Positions 33,001 to 44,014 of a stretch of DNA of 64,000 nt are shown here, one piece after another. This DNA comes from Monodelphis domestica (Eukaryota; Chordata; Mammalia; Didelphimorphia; Didelphidae). The translations under genes and the position numbers were made by a program. Location of the stretch: NCBI RefSeq assembly GCF_027887165.1, contig NC_077228.1:103628350-103692349 (forward strand). The letters run 5' to 3'. The notes under the pieces are model-generated. The model ran no database searches, had not been told where the DNA came from, and was given only the letters and a program-made list of their open reading frames with translations. The number at the start of each line of letters is the position of its first letter. The stretch's first letter is position 1.

Positions 33001-33695
33001 TGAGGTACCACCTCATATCTATCATATTGGCCATTATGGCAGTAAAAGAAAGTGGTAAATATTGGAGGGGATTATTGGTGGAGTTGTGAACTGATTCAAC
33101 CATTCTGGAGGGCAATTTGGAACTATTCCCAAAAGTATATAAAACTGGGTATACCCTCTGATCTGGTAATACCACTACTGTGTCTATATCCTAAAGAGAT
33201 AATAAAAAAGGAGAAAGGATCTACTTGTACAAAACTATTTATAGCAGCTCTTTACAAAAAGTGGCAAGAATAGGAAATTGAGGGGATGTCCATCAATTGG
33301 GGAATGGCTGAACAAATTGTGGAACATATTGGTGATGGAATACTATTCTGCTGAAAGGAATGACAAGCAGGATGGTTTCTGAAAAAGCTGGAAAGACTTA
33401 CGTGAACTGATGCAGACTGAAATAAGCAGAACCAGGAGAACATTGTGCACAGTAACAGCAGTATTGGATGATGATTGTTTGCAAAAACTCAACTACTCTC
33501 AGCAATGCAATGTTATGGGACAATCCCAAACAATTTATGACAGGGAATGCTCTCCACCTCCAAAGAACTGTTGGAGTCGTCTTTCACATCAGTGTATTTA
33601 TGGTTTTATTTTGGGTTTTGGATATGTATGAATTTGCTCTTACAACAATGACCAACATTGATGTGTGTTTTGCATGACAATAAATATAAAAAAAA
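30075..33695 (+). mobile_element. Large 5'-truncated L1 LINE with decayed ORF2
   Basis: About 3.4 kb of L1 (SINE excluded) starting in the ORF2 endonuclease domain (frame at 30,095 with EYTSFSAVHGSYTKTDHVLGHK). It continues through the [11 protein letters not shown] and [10 protein letters not shown] near 31,340-31,435, and the catalytic FADDMMVY at 31,832-31,855. It ends with the C-terminal region and a tail near 33,690. Codons align with L1 ORF2 over most of the length, but the frame is broken many times, so no active protein is expected. A SINE-A (30,260-30,490) is inserted in the endonuclease part. It lies tail-out against the minus L1 on its left. Confidence 0.93.
30260..30490 (+). repeat. 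SINE-A inside L1, with target duplication
   Basis: Full-length SINE-A, 231 bp with A-rich tail. Perfect AAAAGCAGAAATA duplications at 30,247-30,259 and 30,491-30,503; collapsing them restores the L1 reading KAEI. Confidence 0.96.
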
Positions 33696-33975
33696 TTTTA
33701 AACTAAGTTTTCTTTGTTATGTAGTAGCTAAGGTTAAGCTGGGTGGGGACAGAATAAGAAAGAAGAAACACAGAAATACTCTTTGGAGATATAGCTTGGT
33801 CCTGATTATTGCAAGTAATAAATCCTGTGGAGTGGACAATTATTCAAATTCATGCCATTAAAAGGCAAACTGTACTTATTTTCCAACTGATTTTCTATCT
33901 TACTACTTTGTATATAGTTGTGTTAATTTCACATTTATGTATTATATATTTTAACATATACTTGTGTCCCTCGTG
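33696..33975. other. Spacer, nothing seen
   Basis: No repeat or gene recognised. Confidence 0.4.
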
Positions 33976-33977
33976 GG

Positions 33978-34212
33978 GCAGGTGGGTGCTAGAATTATAG
34001 TTAGGAAGAGCCAAGTTCAAACCCATCATCAGACATTTATTCTCTGACCCTAAGCAAGTTGCTTAACAGCTCTCAGTCTCAGTTTCCTCATCTGTAAAAT
34101 GAAGATAATAATAACTCCTATCTTACAGCATTATTGTGAGAATCAAATTAGATGATATGTACAAAGTGCTTTAAAAACCTTAAAGTACAATAGAAATACA
34201 GGCTATTATTAT
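33978..34212 (+). repeat. Full CORE-SINE (MIR group)
   Basis: Head, 'cagtttcctcatctgtaaaa', 'gataataataactcctatc' and an 'ggctattattatt' ending. Confidence 0.75.
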
Positions 34213-34224
34213 TTTTCAGTTATT

Positions 34225-34556
34225 ATTAGGTGAATTCCTTGTGAGTAGTGATGGTTTCATTCTTTGTACTTATATCCCTAGAGCCTAGCACAGTACCTGA
34301 CACATAGCAAGTTAATATTTTTATAGCTTTATACAGCTTTATAGCTGTCTTAGAATACTACTATGTATTCGTTCTAAGGCAGACGGGCAGTAAGGACTAG
34401 GCAATGGGGGTTAAGTGACTTTCCCAGAGTCACACAACTAGGACATGTCTGAGTCCAGATTTGAACCCAGAACCTCCCATCTCTAGGCCTTGCTCAGTCC
34501 ACTAAGCCACCTAGCTGCTGCTGCAAGTTATTTAATAAATACTTATTGATTAGATG
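34225..34556 (+). repeat. L2 3' end split by a SINE-A
   Basis: 'cctagagcctagcacagtac' and 'ctgacacatagcaagtt' (to about 34,316) continue at 34,523 as 'atttaataaatacttattg'. The word GCAAGTTA repeats on both sides. Confidence 0.65.
34344..34522 (-). repeat. SINE-A, minus, inside L2
   Basis: Reversed SINE-A with a shortened tail; head ends CCACCTAGCTGCTGC. Confidence 0.87.
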
Positions 34557-35466
34557 GTTGGTTGGTTTCCTCTCTAGTGGAGAGAGGTCTAAGACCCTAG
34601 GAAGATGTGTCTGGATCCTTTGCCAACACAAGCAGAGGCTCAATGAAAAGCAATCTATTTTATGAAGCTCATGGGGAAAGCCTAGGCCCTTAAGTCCTAT
34701 CAGCAGTCTTCCTATCCCAGGAGCAAGTTGCCATTGTTTCCTTCATCCCCTCATTGACCTTGAAATAGGTGTTGTTTCTCCCTCCCCCACTTCCTCCCTT
34801 CCAACAAAAGCCTGTGGAGACAGACATAGAAACAACAGCTGGGCTTTTGTTGCTTTTAAACATAGCCCCTCAGAGGTCACCCCTGAAATATGCCTGCATC
34901 TCACTCCACCCCCATCCCCTGCCCAATCTGGGGGCCATGAAATGTTAGGAGAGAGCACAATGCCAACTCAGACAAAGGGTACTGGGGCCATTTGTCTGGT
35001 AAGAAGGAGGAGAGCCAAACCTGCCCTGTCTTCCCCTGTAAGGCTCTGGGTCCTTTTCTAACCCTATTCATGGGACCATAAGGTCCTCCCTGCTCATGCC
35101 CCCTCCTTAGCTAGTTCCTCCAAACCCTTGGTTTCCCCACTGCCAGCTCTCTTTGCTTTCTTATTCTCACATTCACTCTTTTTCACCTCTAACTTACTGA
35201 AGATTCAGGAAGCAAAACACTTCATGGGCAGCCCAGAAAAGATCTCCCTCTTCTGGTCCCATCTTCACGTTAGGCTTAGTTAGTAGCCCACTCCAAAGTA
35301 TTTTTGAGGGAAGAAGAGATATTCTGATGATCTTCCCAAGCCTAGAACTGTGGGAATAAGGTCTCTCCTAGGAGGGTCAAAGGATTAAGGATTCTAAACT
35401 GGAAAATAGGGAAGGGGGGGGTATCTCAACTGTTCTACTCCTCTCTCCAAAACAAAGTGAGACCCT
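34557..35466. other. Unique spacer, no gene seen
   Basis: Relatively C/T-rich unique sequence. The short minus frame at 34,743-34,958 has no recognisable features. Confidence 0.4.
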
Positions 35467-35665
35467 GTGTGGTATGGCGGAACGATTATTGACTCTGGAG
35501 TCCCAGGATGTTGGGTTTTAATCCCATTTCTGCAATTTATCTGTGTGACACTAAATAAATCACTTTATGGCTCTGAGTTTCTGTTTCTTCATCTGTCAAA
35601 GGGGAGAGTTACATTAGATGACCTCAGAAGTCCTTTCCAGATCTCCATATCTGAACTCGCTTCTT
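35467..35665 (+). repeat. MIR/THER CORE-SINE
   Basis: 'gactctggagtcccaggatg', 'tttcttcatctgtcaaagg', 'gaagtcctttccagatctcc'. Confidence 0.75.
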
Positions 35666-35940
35666 GATTCTTCCCTCTCAACTTTCATGTGTTCCCCAAC
35701 ATTTGTGTTTGGCATAACAGTCCCAGATGGACACCATCTCCTATCTCTGATGGCTTCTTTCCTATTAGATTCTCATTCTCTGCTCCTCCATATCCCCTGG
35801 CTGAGCTCTCTGACTTCATCTTGCCTCTTTTATTCTTTCCTGTGTCTTCCCCACCCCCATTCCTAAGAAAGCCAGCAGATGAGGGCTGGACCTGCATCTT
35901 AGAAGGAAAAGTCCTAAAGCTGGCCTTTAGAACAAGCAAT
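35666..35940. other. Spacer, nothing seen
   Basis: C/T-rich; antisense frames without features. Confidence 0.4.
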
Positions 35941-36012
35941 ATTTCCTTTAGACCATTCCAGAATCTGGGATTTAGAATCAGAGGGTCTAGAGCTAGAATG
36001 GATTAGAGTTTC

Positions 36013-36275
36013 ATGGTGGCAGTTAGATAGTTCAATGGATAGAAGTGCTAGATCTCAATTCAGGAAGACCTGAGTTCAAGTCCTACATCATTCAATTGCT
36101 AGCTGAGTAAACCTGGGAAAGTCATTTTATTTCTTTCTGCCTCAGTTTCTTCATCTGTAAAAAGGGGATAATAATAATAACTACCTCCTAGGGTTGTTGT
36201 GAAGATCTAATATTTACAAACTGTCAGGCACATAATAGGCATTCCATTAGGCCTAGGTACTATTATTATTATTTA
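36013..36275 (+). repeat. Full CORE-SINE (MIR group)
   Basis: Head 'gtggcagttagatagttcaa', 'gagttcaagtcctacatcat', 'gttgttgtgaagatctaat' and (ATT)n end at 36,259-36,273. Confidence 0.8.
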
Positions 36276-36277
36276 AA

Positions 36278-36615
36278 GATCATCTAGTCTAAGCCTCTCC
36301 TTTTACAGAAGGAGAAAGGCAGGCCCAGAGAAATTAAGACACTTATCCAACACTTCACAGGTAATAAATAATCAGAATTTAAATCTCATCTTGAATTCTA
36401 CATTCTTTCTGTTCTACCATGATGTTCAGGATCATGGATCACAGATTCAGAGCTAAAATGGATCCTAAAGGTTATGGAGTCCAACACTTTCATATTACAG
36501 GAGGGAGAACTCAGACACAAAAAAGATAAGTGACTTACCCATCATCATATAACTACTAAGTGTCTGAGGTAATATTTGAACTCAAGTCCTCCTGACTCCA
36601 AGTCTGCCCTATTCA
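36278..36615 (-). repeat. Two THER/MIR copies in tandem, minus
   Basis: First copy 36,278-36,425 ('agatcatctagtctaagc'), second 36,430-36,615 ('gagctaaaatggatcctaa', 'atttgaactcaagtcctcc'). Two independent insertions of an old family. Confidence 0.6.
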
Positions 36616-37085
36616 TAAATAGTCCTTGGTGAGGCAACAAATAAGAAACTGTAACAGAGACTGTTCTATACTCAAGAATATCCAAGTGCACTATGGGATT
36701 GTTCCCATTCATAAGCAAGAGTATATAGGTATATATATATATACTTCTTGTGCAAGTAATATATGATTATCAATGCATATGGATGCCCTGGTGTCATGTA
36801 TGGCCATATTGTGTCATGGAAGATTGTAATGGGAGGAGCTGTATGTCACAGGAACACCTGAGTTCCGGCCTTAATTCTGCTTCTTGTTAGTTCTATAACT
36901 TTGAGCTGGGCTTCCGAGCATCAGCAAATAGAGCTCTATTTGCTAAAGAATCAATGCCTATTTATTCAGCTCTGCCAATGCAATGGGAAGGATTATCATG
37001 TGCCTACCTCATAGTGTTATTATCAGGATTTAATGAGCTTAAGTGTATGCTATATGAATGACAGCCATCATTAATCAAGTATAAT
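36616..37085. other. Spacer with short TA run
   Basis: An ATAT run at 36,729-36,743; otherwise nothing recognised. Confidence 0.4.
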
Positions 37086-37089
37086 TTGA

Positions 37090-37412
37090 GAAGCCTTTAT
37101 TGAGCACCCACTATGTACAAACCAATAGAGAGGCTCAAGAAGAAATACAAAGGGGCAAGTCGCTAAGCCTGAATTGTCCAGCCCTTGATAACCTTGATAG
37201 CCTTGGAACCGATATTTAGTATTGATTCTAAAACAGAAGGTAAGAGTTGAAAAAAGCAGAAAAACGAAGTCTGTAAGTCAATAAACATTTTTAAAGCCCC
37301 CACTACATGTCAGGCATTGTGCTTTGCACTGGAGAATGGCAAAGACAGTCTTATGCTCTCAAGATGCTCATAGTCTAATGGAGGAGACAATAGGCAAACA
37401 ACTCTGTAAAAT
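37090..37412 (+). repeat. Ancient dispersed repeat with SINE-A 3' scrap
   Basis: 'tattgagcacccactatgta' (37,100) and 'gccccc..catgtcaggcattgtg' (37,295) are two partial copies of the unassigned ancient family. Between them, 37,155-37,250 is the 3' half of a SINE-A ('ccttggaaccgatatttag'). Confidence 0.55.
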
Positions 37413-38103
37413 AAACATTACATTGATCCAACCATTCTGGAAGGCAATTTGGAATTCTGCCCAAAAGCAACTTAAAGGAATACATGCCCTTTGATCCAGA
37501 ATCACCACTACTAGGTTTGTGTCCCAAAGAGATAAAACAAAATGGGGATGGACCTATTTGTACAAAAGTATTTATAGCTGTACTTTTTGTGATGGCAAAA
37601 AATGAGGGATGCCCCTCTACTGGGGAATGGCTAAACATAATGTAGTATATGATGGTGCTAGAATACTATTATACTGTAAGGAATGATGAACGGGATGATT
37701 CCAGAAAGGGCAGGCAAGACCTACATGGACTGATGCAGAGTGAAATAAGCAGAACCAGTAACATGTGGGATGATCAAATGTAATACATTTTGCTACTAAT
37801 AGCAATGCAGTGATCCAAGACAATCCTGAGAAAGAATGCTAACCACATTTAAAGAAAGAACTGTGGGAGTAGAAATGCAGAAGAAGGCATATGATTTATC
37901 ACTTGTTTATTTGGGTATATGATTGAAGGTTTTGGTTTTAAAAGATCACTCTATTACAAAGATGAATAATATGGAAATCAGTTCTGAATGATAACACTGA
38001 ACGATTGTCATCTCTGGGAGTGGAGAGGCATGAGGGGAGGGAAACAACATGAATCTTGTAACAATTGGGGGAGGGGAGAAGTATCTATTGAAGGAAAAAA
38101 AAG
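37413..38103 (+). mobile_element. L1 LINE 3' end, 690 bp
   Basis: Late ORF2 ('tgatccaaccattctggaag', 'gcccctctactggggaatgg') and 3' UTR, older than the 13,682 copy. The flanks share an imperfect CAACTCTGTAAA / CAACTTTATAAA. It split the ancient repeat, which resumes on its far side. Confidence 0.85.
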
Positions 38104-38119
38104 CAACTTTATAAAGGGA

Positions 38120-38560
38120 AAATCAACTGTCTTTGACAACAGGTTGGAAATGGAGCTTGGATAGTCAAGGATGACACAAGCCTGGATGACTGGAGGATGG
38201 TGGTATCCTCAAAATATCAGGAAGTTAGGAAGATGGGAGGGTTTGAGGGGAAAGATAATGAGTTTTGTTTGGGACATGTCCGAGTTTAAAATTTAGGACA
38301 TCTAGCATTGAATGCCTAATAAGCAGTTATAGACATCAGATTGGAGGTGAGGACTTGATACATAGATATTAAATCTTCTGCATAGAGATTAGTCATATCC
38401 GTGGGAACTGATAAAATCACCAAGTGAAATAATATAGAGGAGGAAGAAAAAAGGACCTAGGACAGAGCTCTGTGAGACACCCATGGTTAATGGACATGAT
38501 CCATGATAGATCTAAAAGCCCAAGAGACCAAAGGAAAAGGGAAGGGTCCTAAAGATATTT
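38120..38560 (+). repeat. Ancient dispersed repeat, 3' module
   Basis: 'gtttgggacatgtccgagtt', 'gcagttatagacatcagatt' and 'gacctaggacagagctctgt' follow the order of a widely shared mammalian repeat. Class not assigned. Confidence 0.5.
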
Positions 38561-38571
38561 AGTCCAATTCT

Positions 38572-39060
38572 TCTTGTGGTGGCACTGAAAAAACTGGAAA
38601 CTAAAGAGCTATCCCTCCTTTGCAGAATGACTGAAGAAATTGTGGCATGTGAATTTTATGGAATACTGTTGTGTGGAAATGATAAGGGTATGGTTCCAAA
38701 TACACCTTAGAAGGCTTGTGTAAATTAATGAGCTGGGCAGCTAGATAACTGACAAATAGAGTGCTGGGCCTGGAGCCACGAAGAATCATCTTCCTGAGTT
38801 CAAATTTGGCCTCAGACACTAGCTATGTGGCTCTGGACAAGTCACATATCCCTGTTTGCCTCAGTTTCTTTATCTATAAAATAAGAGAAGGAACTGGCAG
38901 ACCAATCCAATATCTTTGCCAAGAAAACCCCAAATGGTGTCACAAAGAGTTGGACACAACTGAACAATGAAAACAAGATAAGGTGATAAGTGGAGTGAGT
39001 AGAATAGAACAATATATATGATAATAATATTAGAAAGAAATAAAACAACTTTGAAAGGCT
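38572..39060 (+). mobile_element. Old L1 fragment split by a SINE-B
   Basis: Late ORF2-like sequence at 38,572-38,728 ('gaagaaattgtggcatgtga') resumes at 38,972-39,060 ('gagtgagtagaatagaacaa'). Confidence 0.6.
38729..38971 (+). repeat. SINE-B inside L1
   Basis: 'gggcagctagataactgac', 'tttgccaagaaaaccccaaa' and tail 'gtcacaaagagttggacac'. Confidence 0.9.
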
Positions 39061-39089
39061 TTCTTCTAAGATTTTCTCCAATTTATCCT

Positions 39090-39245
39090 GTCTGTATCAC
39101 TTATTCATATTTGATGGCTTATTATCTCCCCCATTAGATTATGAGCTTCTTGAGATCTGGGAATATTTTTTCCTTTATGTTTATCCCCAAATCTTTTCAC
39201 AGTGACTGATACACAATAGATACTTACTAAATACTTGTTGATTTG
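39090..39245 (+). repeat. L2 3' end
   Basis: 'agattatgagcttcttgaga' and 'actgatacacaatagatact' ending 'aatacttgttgatttga'. Confidence 0.7.
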
Positions 39246-39368
39246 ACAAGCTCTGTGACCTTGGGCAAGCCACCACTATATTTTCCTCATCTGTTAAATG
39301 TCCGACTAGTCATAGACCTAGATGACCTCTACATTCCTTTTCAACTTCAACATTTTGTCATTCTCTAG
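39246..39368 (+). repeat. MIR/THER
   Basis: 'gtgaccttgggcaagccac' and 'cctagatgacctctacattc'. Confidence 0.6.
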
Positions 39369-39657
39369 ATCACATCCTACTTGTCCAGGTCCTTGCTTGG
39401 AGCCAGGATCTGACCTTGCTTATCCAGCTGAGAAAAAGGAATTCAATGCAGAGGAAAATCAGAGCAGTGATAAGAAAGGCTGGCAGACAGGAAGGCCCTT
39501 TTGATACCTTATCAGCTGGGTGGGTGGAACAAGGAGAAAACTCCAGAATGAGAGGAAAGGAAAGTTACCCACATTCACATGGTCCATCTCCCAAAAGTTG
39601 TGAAGGGTCAATCATTCACATAGTCAACCTCACAATTATACAGCATCCCACATGTTG

Positions 39658-39688
<31 letters not shown>

Positions 39689-39830
39689 GGATATTCAGTA
39701 AAAGCATATAAAATTAAGATACAATAATTAATTGATGGGCAAGAATTAAGAATCTATAGGCCAAGTTCTAAGGAGAAAAAGGAAAATCTCTGATATTAAG
39801 GGAGATCAAGAAAGACTACTTACAGAAGGT
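39369..39830. other. Spacer with (TTA)n
   Basis: Contains a TTA microsatellite at 39,654-39,688; no gene. Confidence 0.6.
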
Positions 39831-39834
39831 GAGC

Positions 39835-39925
39835 CTTAAGTTGAAACTGAAAGAAATCCAGGACAGCCAGGAAGAGATGAGGAGGAGGGATGGTTTTCCA
39901 GAATGGGGGATAGGCAGTGAAAATT
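39835..39925 (+). repeat. Ancient dispersed repeat, middle module
   Basis: 'gccttaagttgaaactgaa' and 'agggatggttttccagaatg', as at 44,815 and 52,735. Confidence 0.45.
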
Positions 39926-40167
39926 TACCTTCTCTCGAAGCCTATTTCAAAACTCCTGCCCTAGGTTTGTTCACCTGAAGAACAGAAAGCTTAGGGGAGA
40001 AGCAAGGGATTCAAATAGTGGCGTTTAACTCAACAGTTAGACAATAAACTGAGGGATACCTTTAAGAGAATCCCAAATACAAAGTAATCCAATGTCACTG
40101 GATCACAGAGTACTTTGGGGAAGTAGTGGATAAGAAAATTGAAGAACTCAGGAGTCAGGTTAGGAAG

Positions 40168-40232
40168 GGCCCATTTGGGGTTTTCTTGGCAAAAAGGTAC
40201 TGAAGTACTTTGCCATTTCCTTCTCTTAGCAG
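40168..40232 (-). repeat. SINE-B scrap, minus
   Basis: 'ggggttttcttggcaaaaag' and 'ctttgccatttccttctc' only. Confidence 0.7.
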
Positions 40233-40339
40233 TAGAAAAGTCCAGAAGTTTTTGGCATTCCCCAGTCTGCTTACTGTGGTTAGGGACAATTTTGTTGAAA
40301 GAATCAAGACTTTGTATTCAATTGTTCAGATTTTAAATT

Positions 40340-40460
40340 ATAAATTCTAACTTTTCCACTTAACTGACTTCAAGACCTTGGGCAAGTCCCTTTATCTTTA
40401 GAGGCTTCAGTTTATTCAGCTGAAAATGAAGGAAATGAATTCTCTACACGAGGTATTATA
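40340..40460 (+). repeat. MIR fragment
   Basis: 'cttcaagaccttgggcaag' and 'cttcagtttattcagctg'; weak beyond that. Confidence 0.45.
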
Positions 40461-40560
40461 AATTATTTAACAATTCTAATTTCAAGAGAGTTTTTCCAAA
40501 CATTAAGCTAGCCTGCCTCCCTTTAATTCCTAGCTTTTGGTTCCCAGTTCTGATACCATA

Positions 40561-40775
40561 CAGCCATTTTGGCAAACCCATGGCACACTTGCTGGAGGGG
40601 GTTGCTCCCTTCCCCCTCTCCACCCACAGCTAAGGACATTTCTCACTCTACCCATTCCTTTGTCCAGCAGCCCAATGGGAGTACTTCCTCCCTTCCTGTC
40701 TGTGGTAAATTGGCAGCTCACATGTGGCATGAGGGTAGTGTTTAGGCACTCCATCTCTAAAAGGTTCGCCATCAC
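40561..40775 (+). mobile_element. hAT non-autonomous element (215 bp)
   Basis: 5' end CAGCCATTTTGGCAAACC pairs with the reverse complement of the 3' end AAGGTTCGCCATCAC. Flanked by TACCATA on both sides (40,554-40,560 and 40,776-40,782), seven bases of an expected 8-bp hAT duplication. Internal sequence is shared with 26,456. Confidence 0.8.
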
Positions 40776-40789
40776 TACCATAGGAATTT

Positions 40790-41305
40790 AATGCTCACTA
40801 GGTCTTCTGTTCTCCAGATAAAACATCCTTATTTCCTTTCATCAGTGTTCCTATGGCATGGTTTCAAATGCTCTCACTGCCTTGATAGGCCTCCTCTGGA
40901 TATGGTCCAGTTCAGTGTGGCATACTCAAATAGAAATGCATCCCTATGAGTCACATTAACTTAGAAAAATATAAATTAACATTATCTATATTGTATTATA
41001 TTTTATTTCATTAAACATTTCCCAATTAAAGTTTAATCTCCTTCTCAATGTACTCAGGAGCTTCTATGAGTGGGACAGCCCTGATTTCAACCTCCTTCCT
41101 AAAATGTGGTGCTCAGAATTGGATGCTGTTCTCTGACCAAGGCAAAGGGAGGCGGAAATATCACAGCTCTTACATGGGACATTGATACTCTTCTTAATGG
41201 AGCCAAAGATCAAATTAATGAAATCGTAGGGCCAACTGCTGATTTATACTGAGCTAAAATCTCCAGGTCGCCAGAACTATTATCTAATCATATCTTTTAC
41301 ATGCC
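40790..41305 (-). mobile_element. CR1/L3-type LINE 3' region, minus, interrupted
   Basis: Reverse complement of the CR1 segment seen at 27.9-28.2 kb: 'ggcctcctctggatatggt', 'aaatgtggtgctcagaattg' and 'ggagccaaagatcaaatta'. An AT-rich piece at about 40,928-41,090 is foreign to it. Confidence 0.7.
40928..41090. mobile_element. AT-rich insertion in CR1, perhaps hAT-derived
   Basis: 'cacattaacttagaaaaata' and 'catttcccaattaaagttt' belong to a repeat I recall from marsupials as a non-autonomous hAT. No clear ends or duplication seen. Confidence 0.35.
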
Positions 41306-41389
41306 TTGAGAGGCTGAATGAAGAAAGTATCCAGTCATGTGTCTTAAAAGAATTTTCCAAAGGGGAGTCAGTTTGAGCAAAGGATGTTG

Positions 41390-41402
41390 CCACTAGAGGG
41401 CA
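41390..41402 (+). promoter_or_regulatory. CTCF-like motif
   Basis: CCACTAGAGGGCA fits the CTCF core (CCASYAGRKGGCR). Non-repetitive context; occupancy unknown. Confidence 0.35.
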
Positions 41403-41559
41403 ATGCAGAGCAAGGAATAAGTCATTTAAAAGGGGAATATTTTCAGATTCTTGGAACAAAAACGTTTCAGGGAATTTTTCAGATTCTTTGTGTTAATTAA
41501 TGACAAGTCGATACCATTATATCCCAAGGAAGTACATTCCCTTCTATTTAGAGTATTCT

Positions 41560-41690
41560 GCGTGGTACTGGACACTGGGAAGCAAGTCACTTAACCCCTC
41601 TGACCTCAGTTTCTTCATCTGTTAAATGAGAAAGTTGGATTGGATATCTTCTAGAATCTCTTCCAGTTTTAAAATCCAATGATCTTTTCA
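41560..41690 (+). repeat. MIR/THER 3' half
   Basis: 'tgacctcagtttcttcatct' and 'gaatctcttccagttttaaa'. Confidence 0.65.
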
Positions 41691-41692
41691 TC

Positions 41693-41893
41693 TTTTTTTT
41701 AATCCTTACTTTCCACCTTAGAATCAATGCTGCATATTGATTCTAAAGCAGAAGAGCAATAAGGGCTAGGCAATGGGGGTTAAGTGACTAACCCAGGGTC
41801 ATACAGATAGGAAGTGTCTGAGGTCACATTTGAACCCAAGACCTCCTATCTCTAGGACTGACTTTAAATACACTGAGCCACCCAGCTGCCCCC
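41693..41893 (-). repeat. SINE-A, minus
   Basis: Reversed SINE-A, full length, head ending CCACCCAGCTGCCCC. Confidence 0.9.
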
Positions 41894-42064
41894 CTGATTT
41901 TTTAATCTTTTGATGAAATGACTAGTCAGGTAGGATGGAAAGAACACTAGATATGGGGTTAAAATACTGGGGAATTGTGAATGTTGCTACCATATGCTAA
42001 AATCCATTTTAATTCTAAGAACTTCTAATGACTGGACCACTACCTGTGAGCATGGGATCACATA

Positions 42065-42222
42065 TTAAGAGATTAGAGACCATCTAGTTCAATTCTCTAA
42101 TTTCTAAATCAGTTTGCATTCTGAGGGCCAGAGACATTAAACAACTTGCCTAAAGGCATATAGATGATATATCCTTATTAAATCAGAGACTCAGAATCAA
42201 CAAGAACCTTCCGTGCCACTCA
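42065..42222 (-). repeat. THER/MIR, minus
   Basis: 'gagaccatctagttcaattc' and 'aaacaacttgcctaaaggc'. Confidence 0.5.
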
Positions 42223-42269
42223 TTGTGATATAAATGAGGTAAATAAGTCTTAAAAACACATCAATTTCT

Positions 42270-44013
42270 TATGGGTAGGACAAGCTAACATAATAAAAAT
42301 GACAATCCTACCCAAACTAATATATTTATTCAGTGCCATACCCATTGAACTACCAAAAATCTTTTATTGAATTAGAAAAAATAATTACAAAGTTAATTTG
42401 GAAGAACAAAAGATCAAGAATATCAAAGGAACTAATGAAAAAATGTGAAAGATGGAAACCTAACAGTACCAGATTATAAATTGTACTATAAAGCAGTGGA
42501 CATCAAAACAATGTGGTACTGGCTTAGAGATAGAAGGATGGCTCAACGGAATAGACTTGGGGTAAATGACAGTAGCAAGATAGTGTTTGATAAAACAAAA
42601 AATCACAGCTTTGGGGGAAAGAACCCACTATATGACAAAAACTGCTGGGAGAATTGGAAAACAATATGGAAGAAATTAGGCTTAGATCAGCATCTTATAC
42701 CCTATACCAAGATTAACTCAGAGTGGGTTAATGACTTAAAAATAAAGAGGGAAATCATAAACAAATTACGTGAACATAGACTAGTATACCTGTCAGATCT
42801 ATGGGAAAGGAAGGAATTTAAGACCAAGCAGGAGATAGAGAATATGACAAAATGGAAAATGAATAATTTTGATTATATTAAATTAAAAAGTTTCTGTATA
42901 AACAAAACCAATGTAACCAAAATTAGAAGGGAAGCAACACATTGGGGAAAATTTTTATAACAAAAACCTCTGACAAAGGTCTAATTTCTCAAATTTATGA
43001 GGAGTATCAATTGTACAAAAAAATCAAGTCATTCCCCAATTGACAAATGGTCAAGGGACATGAATATGTCAAGTTTTCAGATAAAGAAAATCAAAACTAT
43101 CAATAAGTACAGGAAAAAAGTGTTCTAAATCTCTCATAATTAGAGAAATACAAATCAAAACAATGCTGAGGTACCATCTTACACCTAGCAGATTGGTCAA
43201 TATAGCAGCAAAGAAAAGTGATAAATGTTGGAGGGAATGGGGCAAAATTGGGACACTAATACATTACTGATGGAGTTGAGTATTAATCCAGCTATCCTGG
43301 AAGGAAATTTGGAACTATGCCCAAAGGACAATAAAAGACTGTCTGCCCCTTTGATCCAGCCATAGCACTGCTGGGTTTATACCCCAAAGAGATAATAAGG
43401 GAAAAGACTTGTACAAGAATATTCAAAGCTGTGCTCTTTGTGGTGGCAAAAAATTGGGAAATGAAGGGTTGCCCCTCAATTGGGGAATGGCTGAATGAAT
43501 TGTGGTATATGATGGTGATGAAATATTATTGTGCTATAAGGAATGATGATCTGGAAGATTTCTATATGAACGGGGAGAACCTCCAGGAACTGATGCAGCA
43601 TGAAATGAGCAGAACCAGGAGAACATTGTACACAAAAGGTAAAACATTGCAGAACAATCCAATATAATGGTCTTTGCTGCTAGAAGCAATGCAACAAGCC
43701 AGGACATTTCTGAAGGACTATGGGAAAGAATGTTAACCACATTGAGAGGAAGAACTGTGGGAGTAAAAAGGAAAACATATGACTTCTTACTTATCACTTG
43801 TACAGATGGGTATGTGATTTGGGGTTTTGGCTTTAAAATATTGCTCTATAGCAAAAATGAATAATATGGAAATAGATATCAAGTGATAACATTTGTACAA
43901 CACAGTGGAATTGCTTGTTGGCTCTGGGAAGGGGGAGTGAAGAAGGGAGGGAAAGAAAATGAATCATGGAGACATGGAAAAATATAAGTTAATTTGAAAA
44001 ATATCAAATAAAA
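42270..44013 (+). mobile_element. 5'-truncated L1 LINE, ORF2 C-terminal part
   Basis: 1.7 kb of L1. The 171-codon frame 42,445-42,960 encodes the post-RT region (VPDYKLYYKAVDIKTMWYWL, then LIPYTKINSEW, then KWKMNNFDYIKLKSFCINKT), which corresponds to the 'YTKINSRW...LIKLKSFC' stretch of mammalian L1. Downstream, 43,431-43,667 encodes GCPSIGEWLNELWYM. The 3' UTR and tail end near 44,013. It lacks the endonuclease and RT core, so it is dead. Confidence 0.92.
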
Positions 44014-44014
44014 A

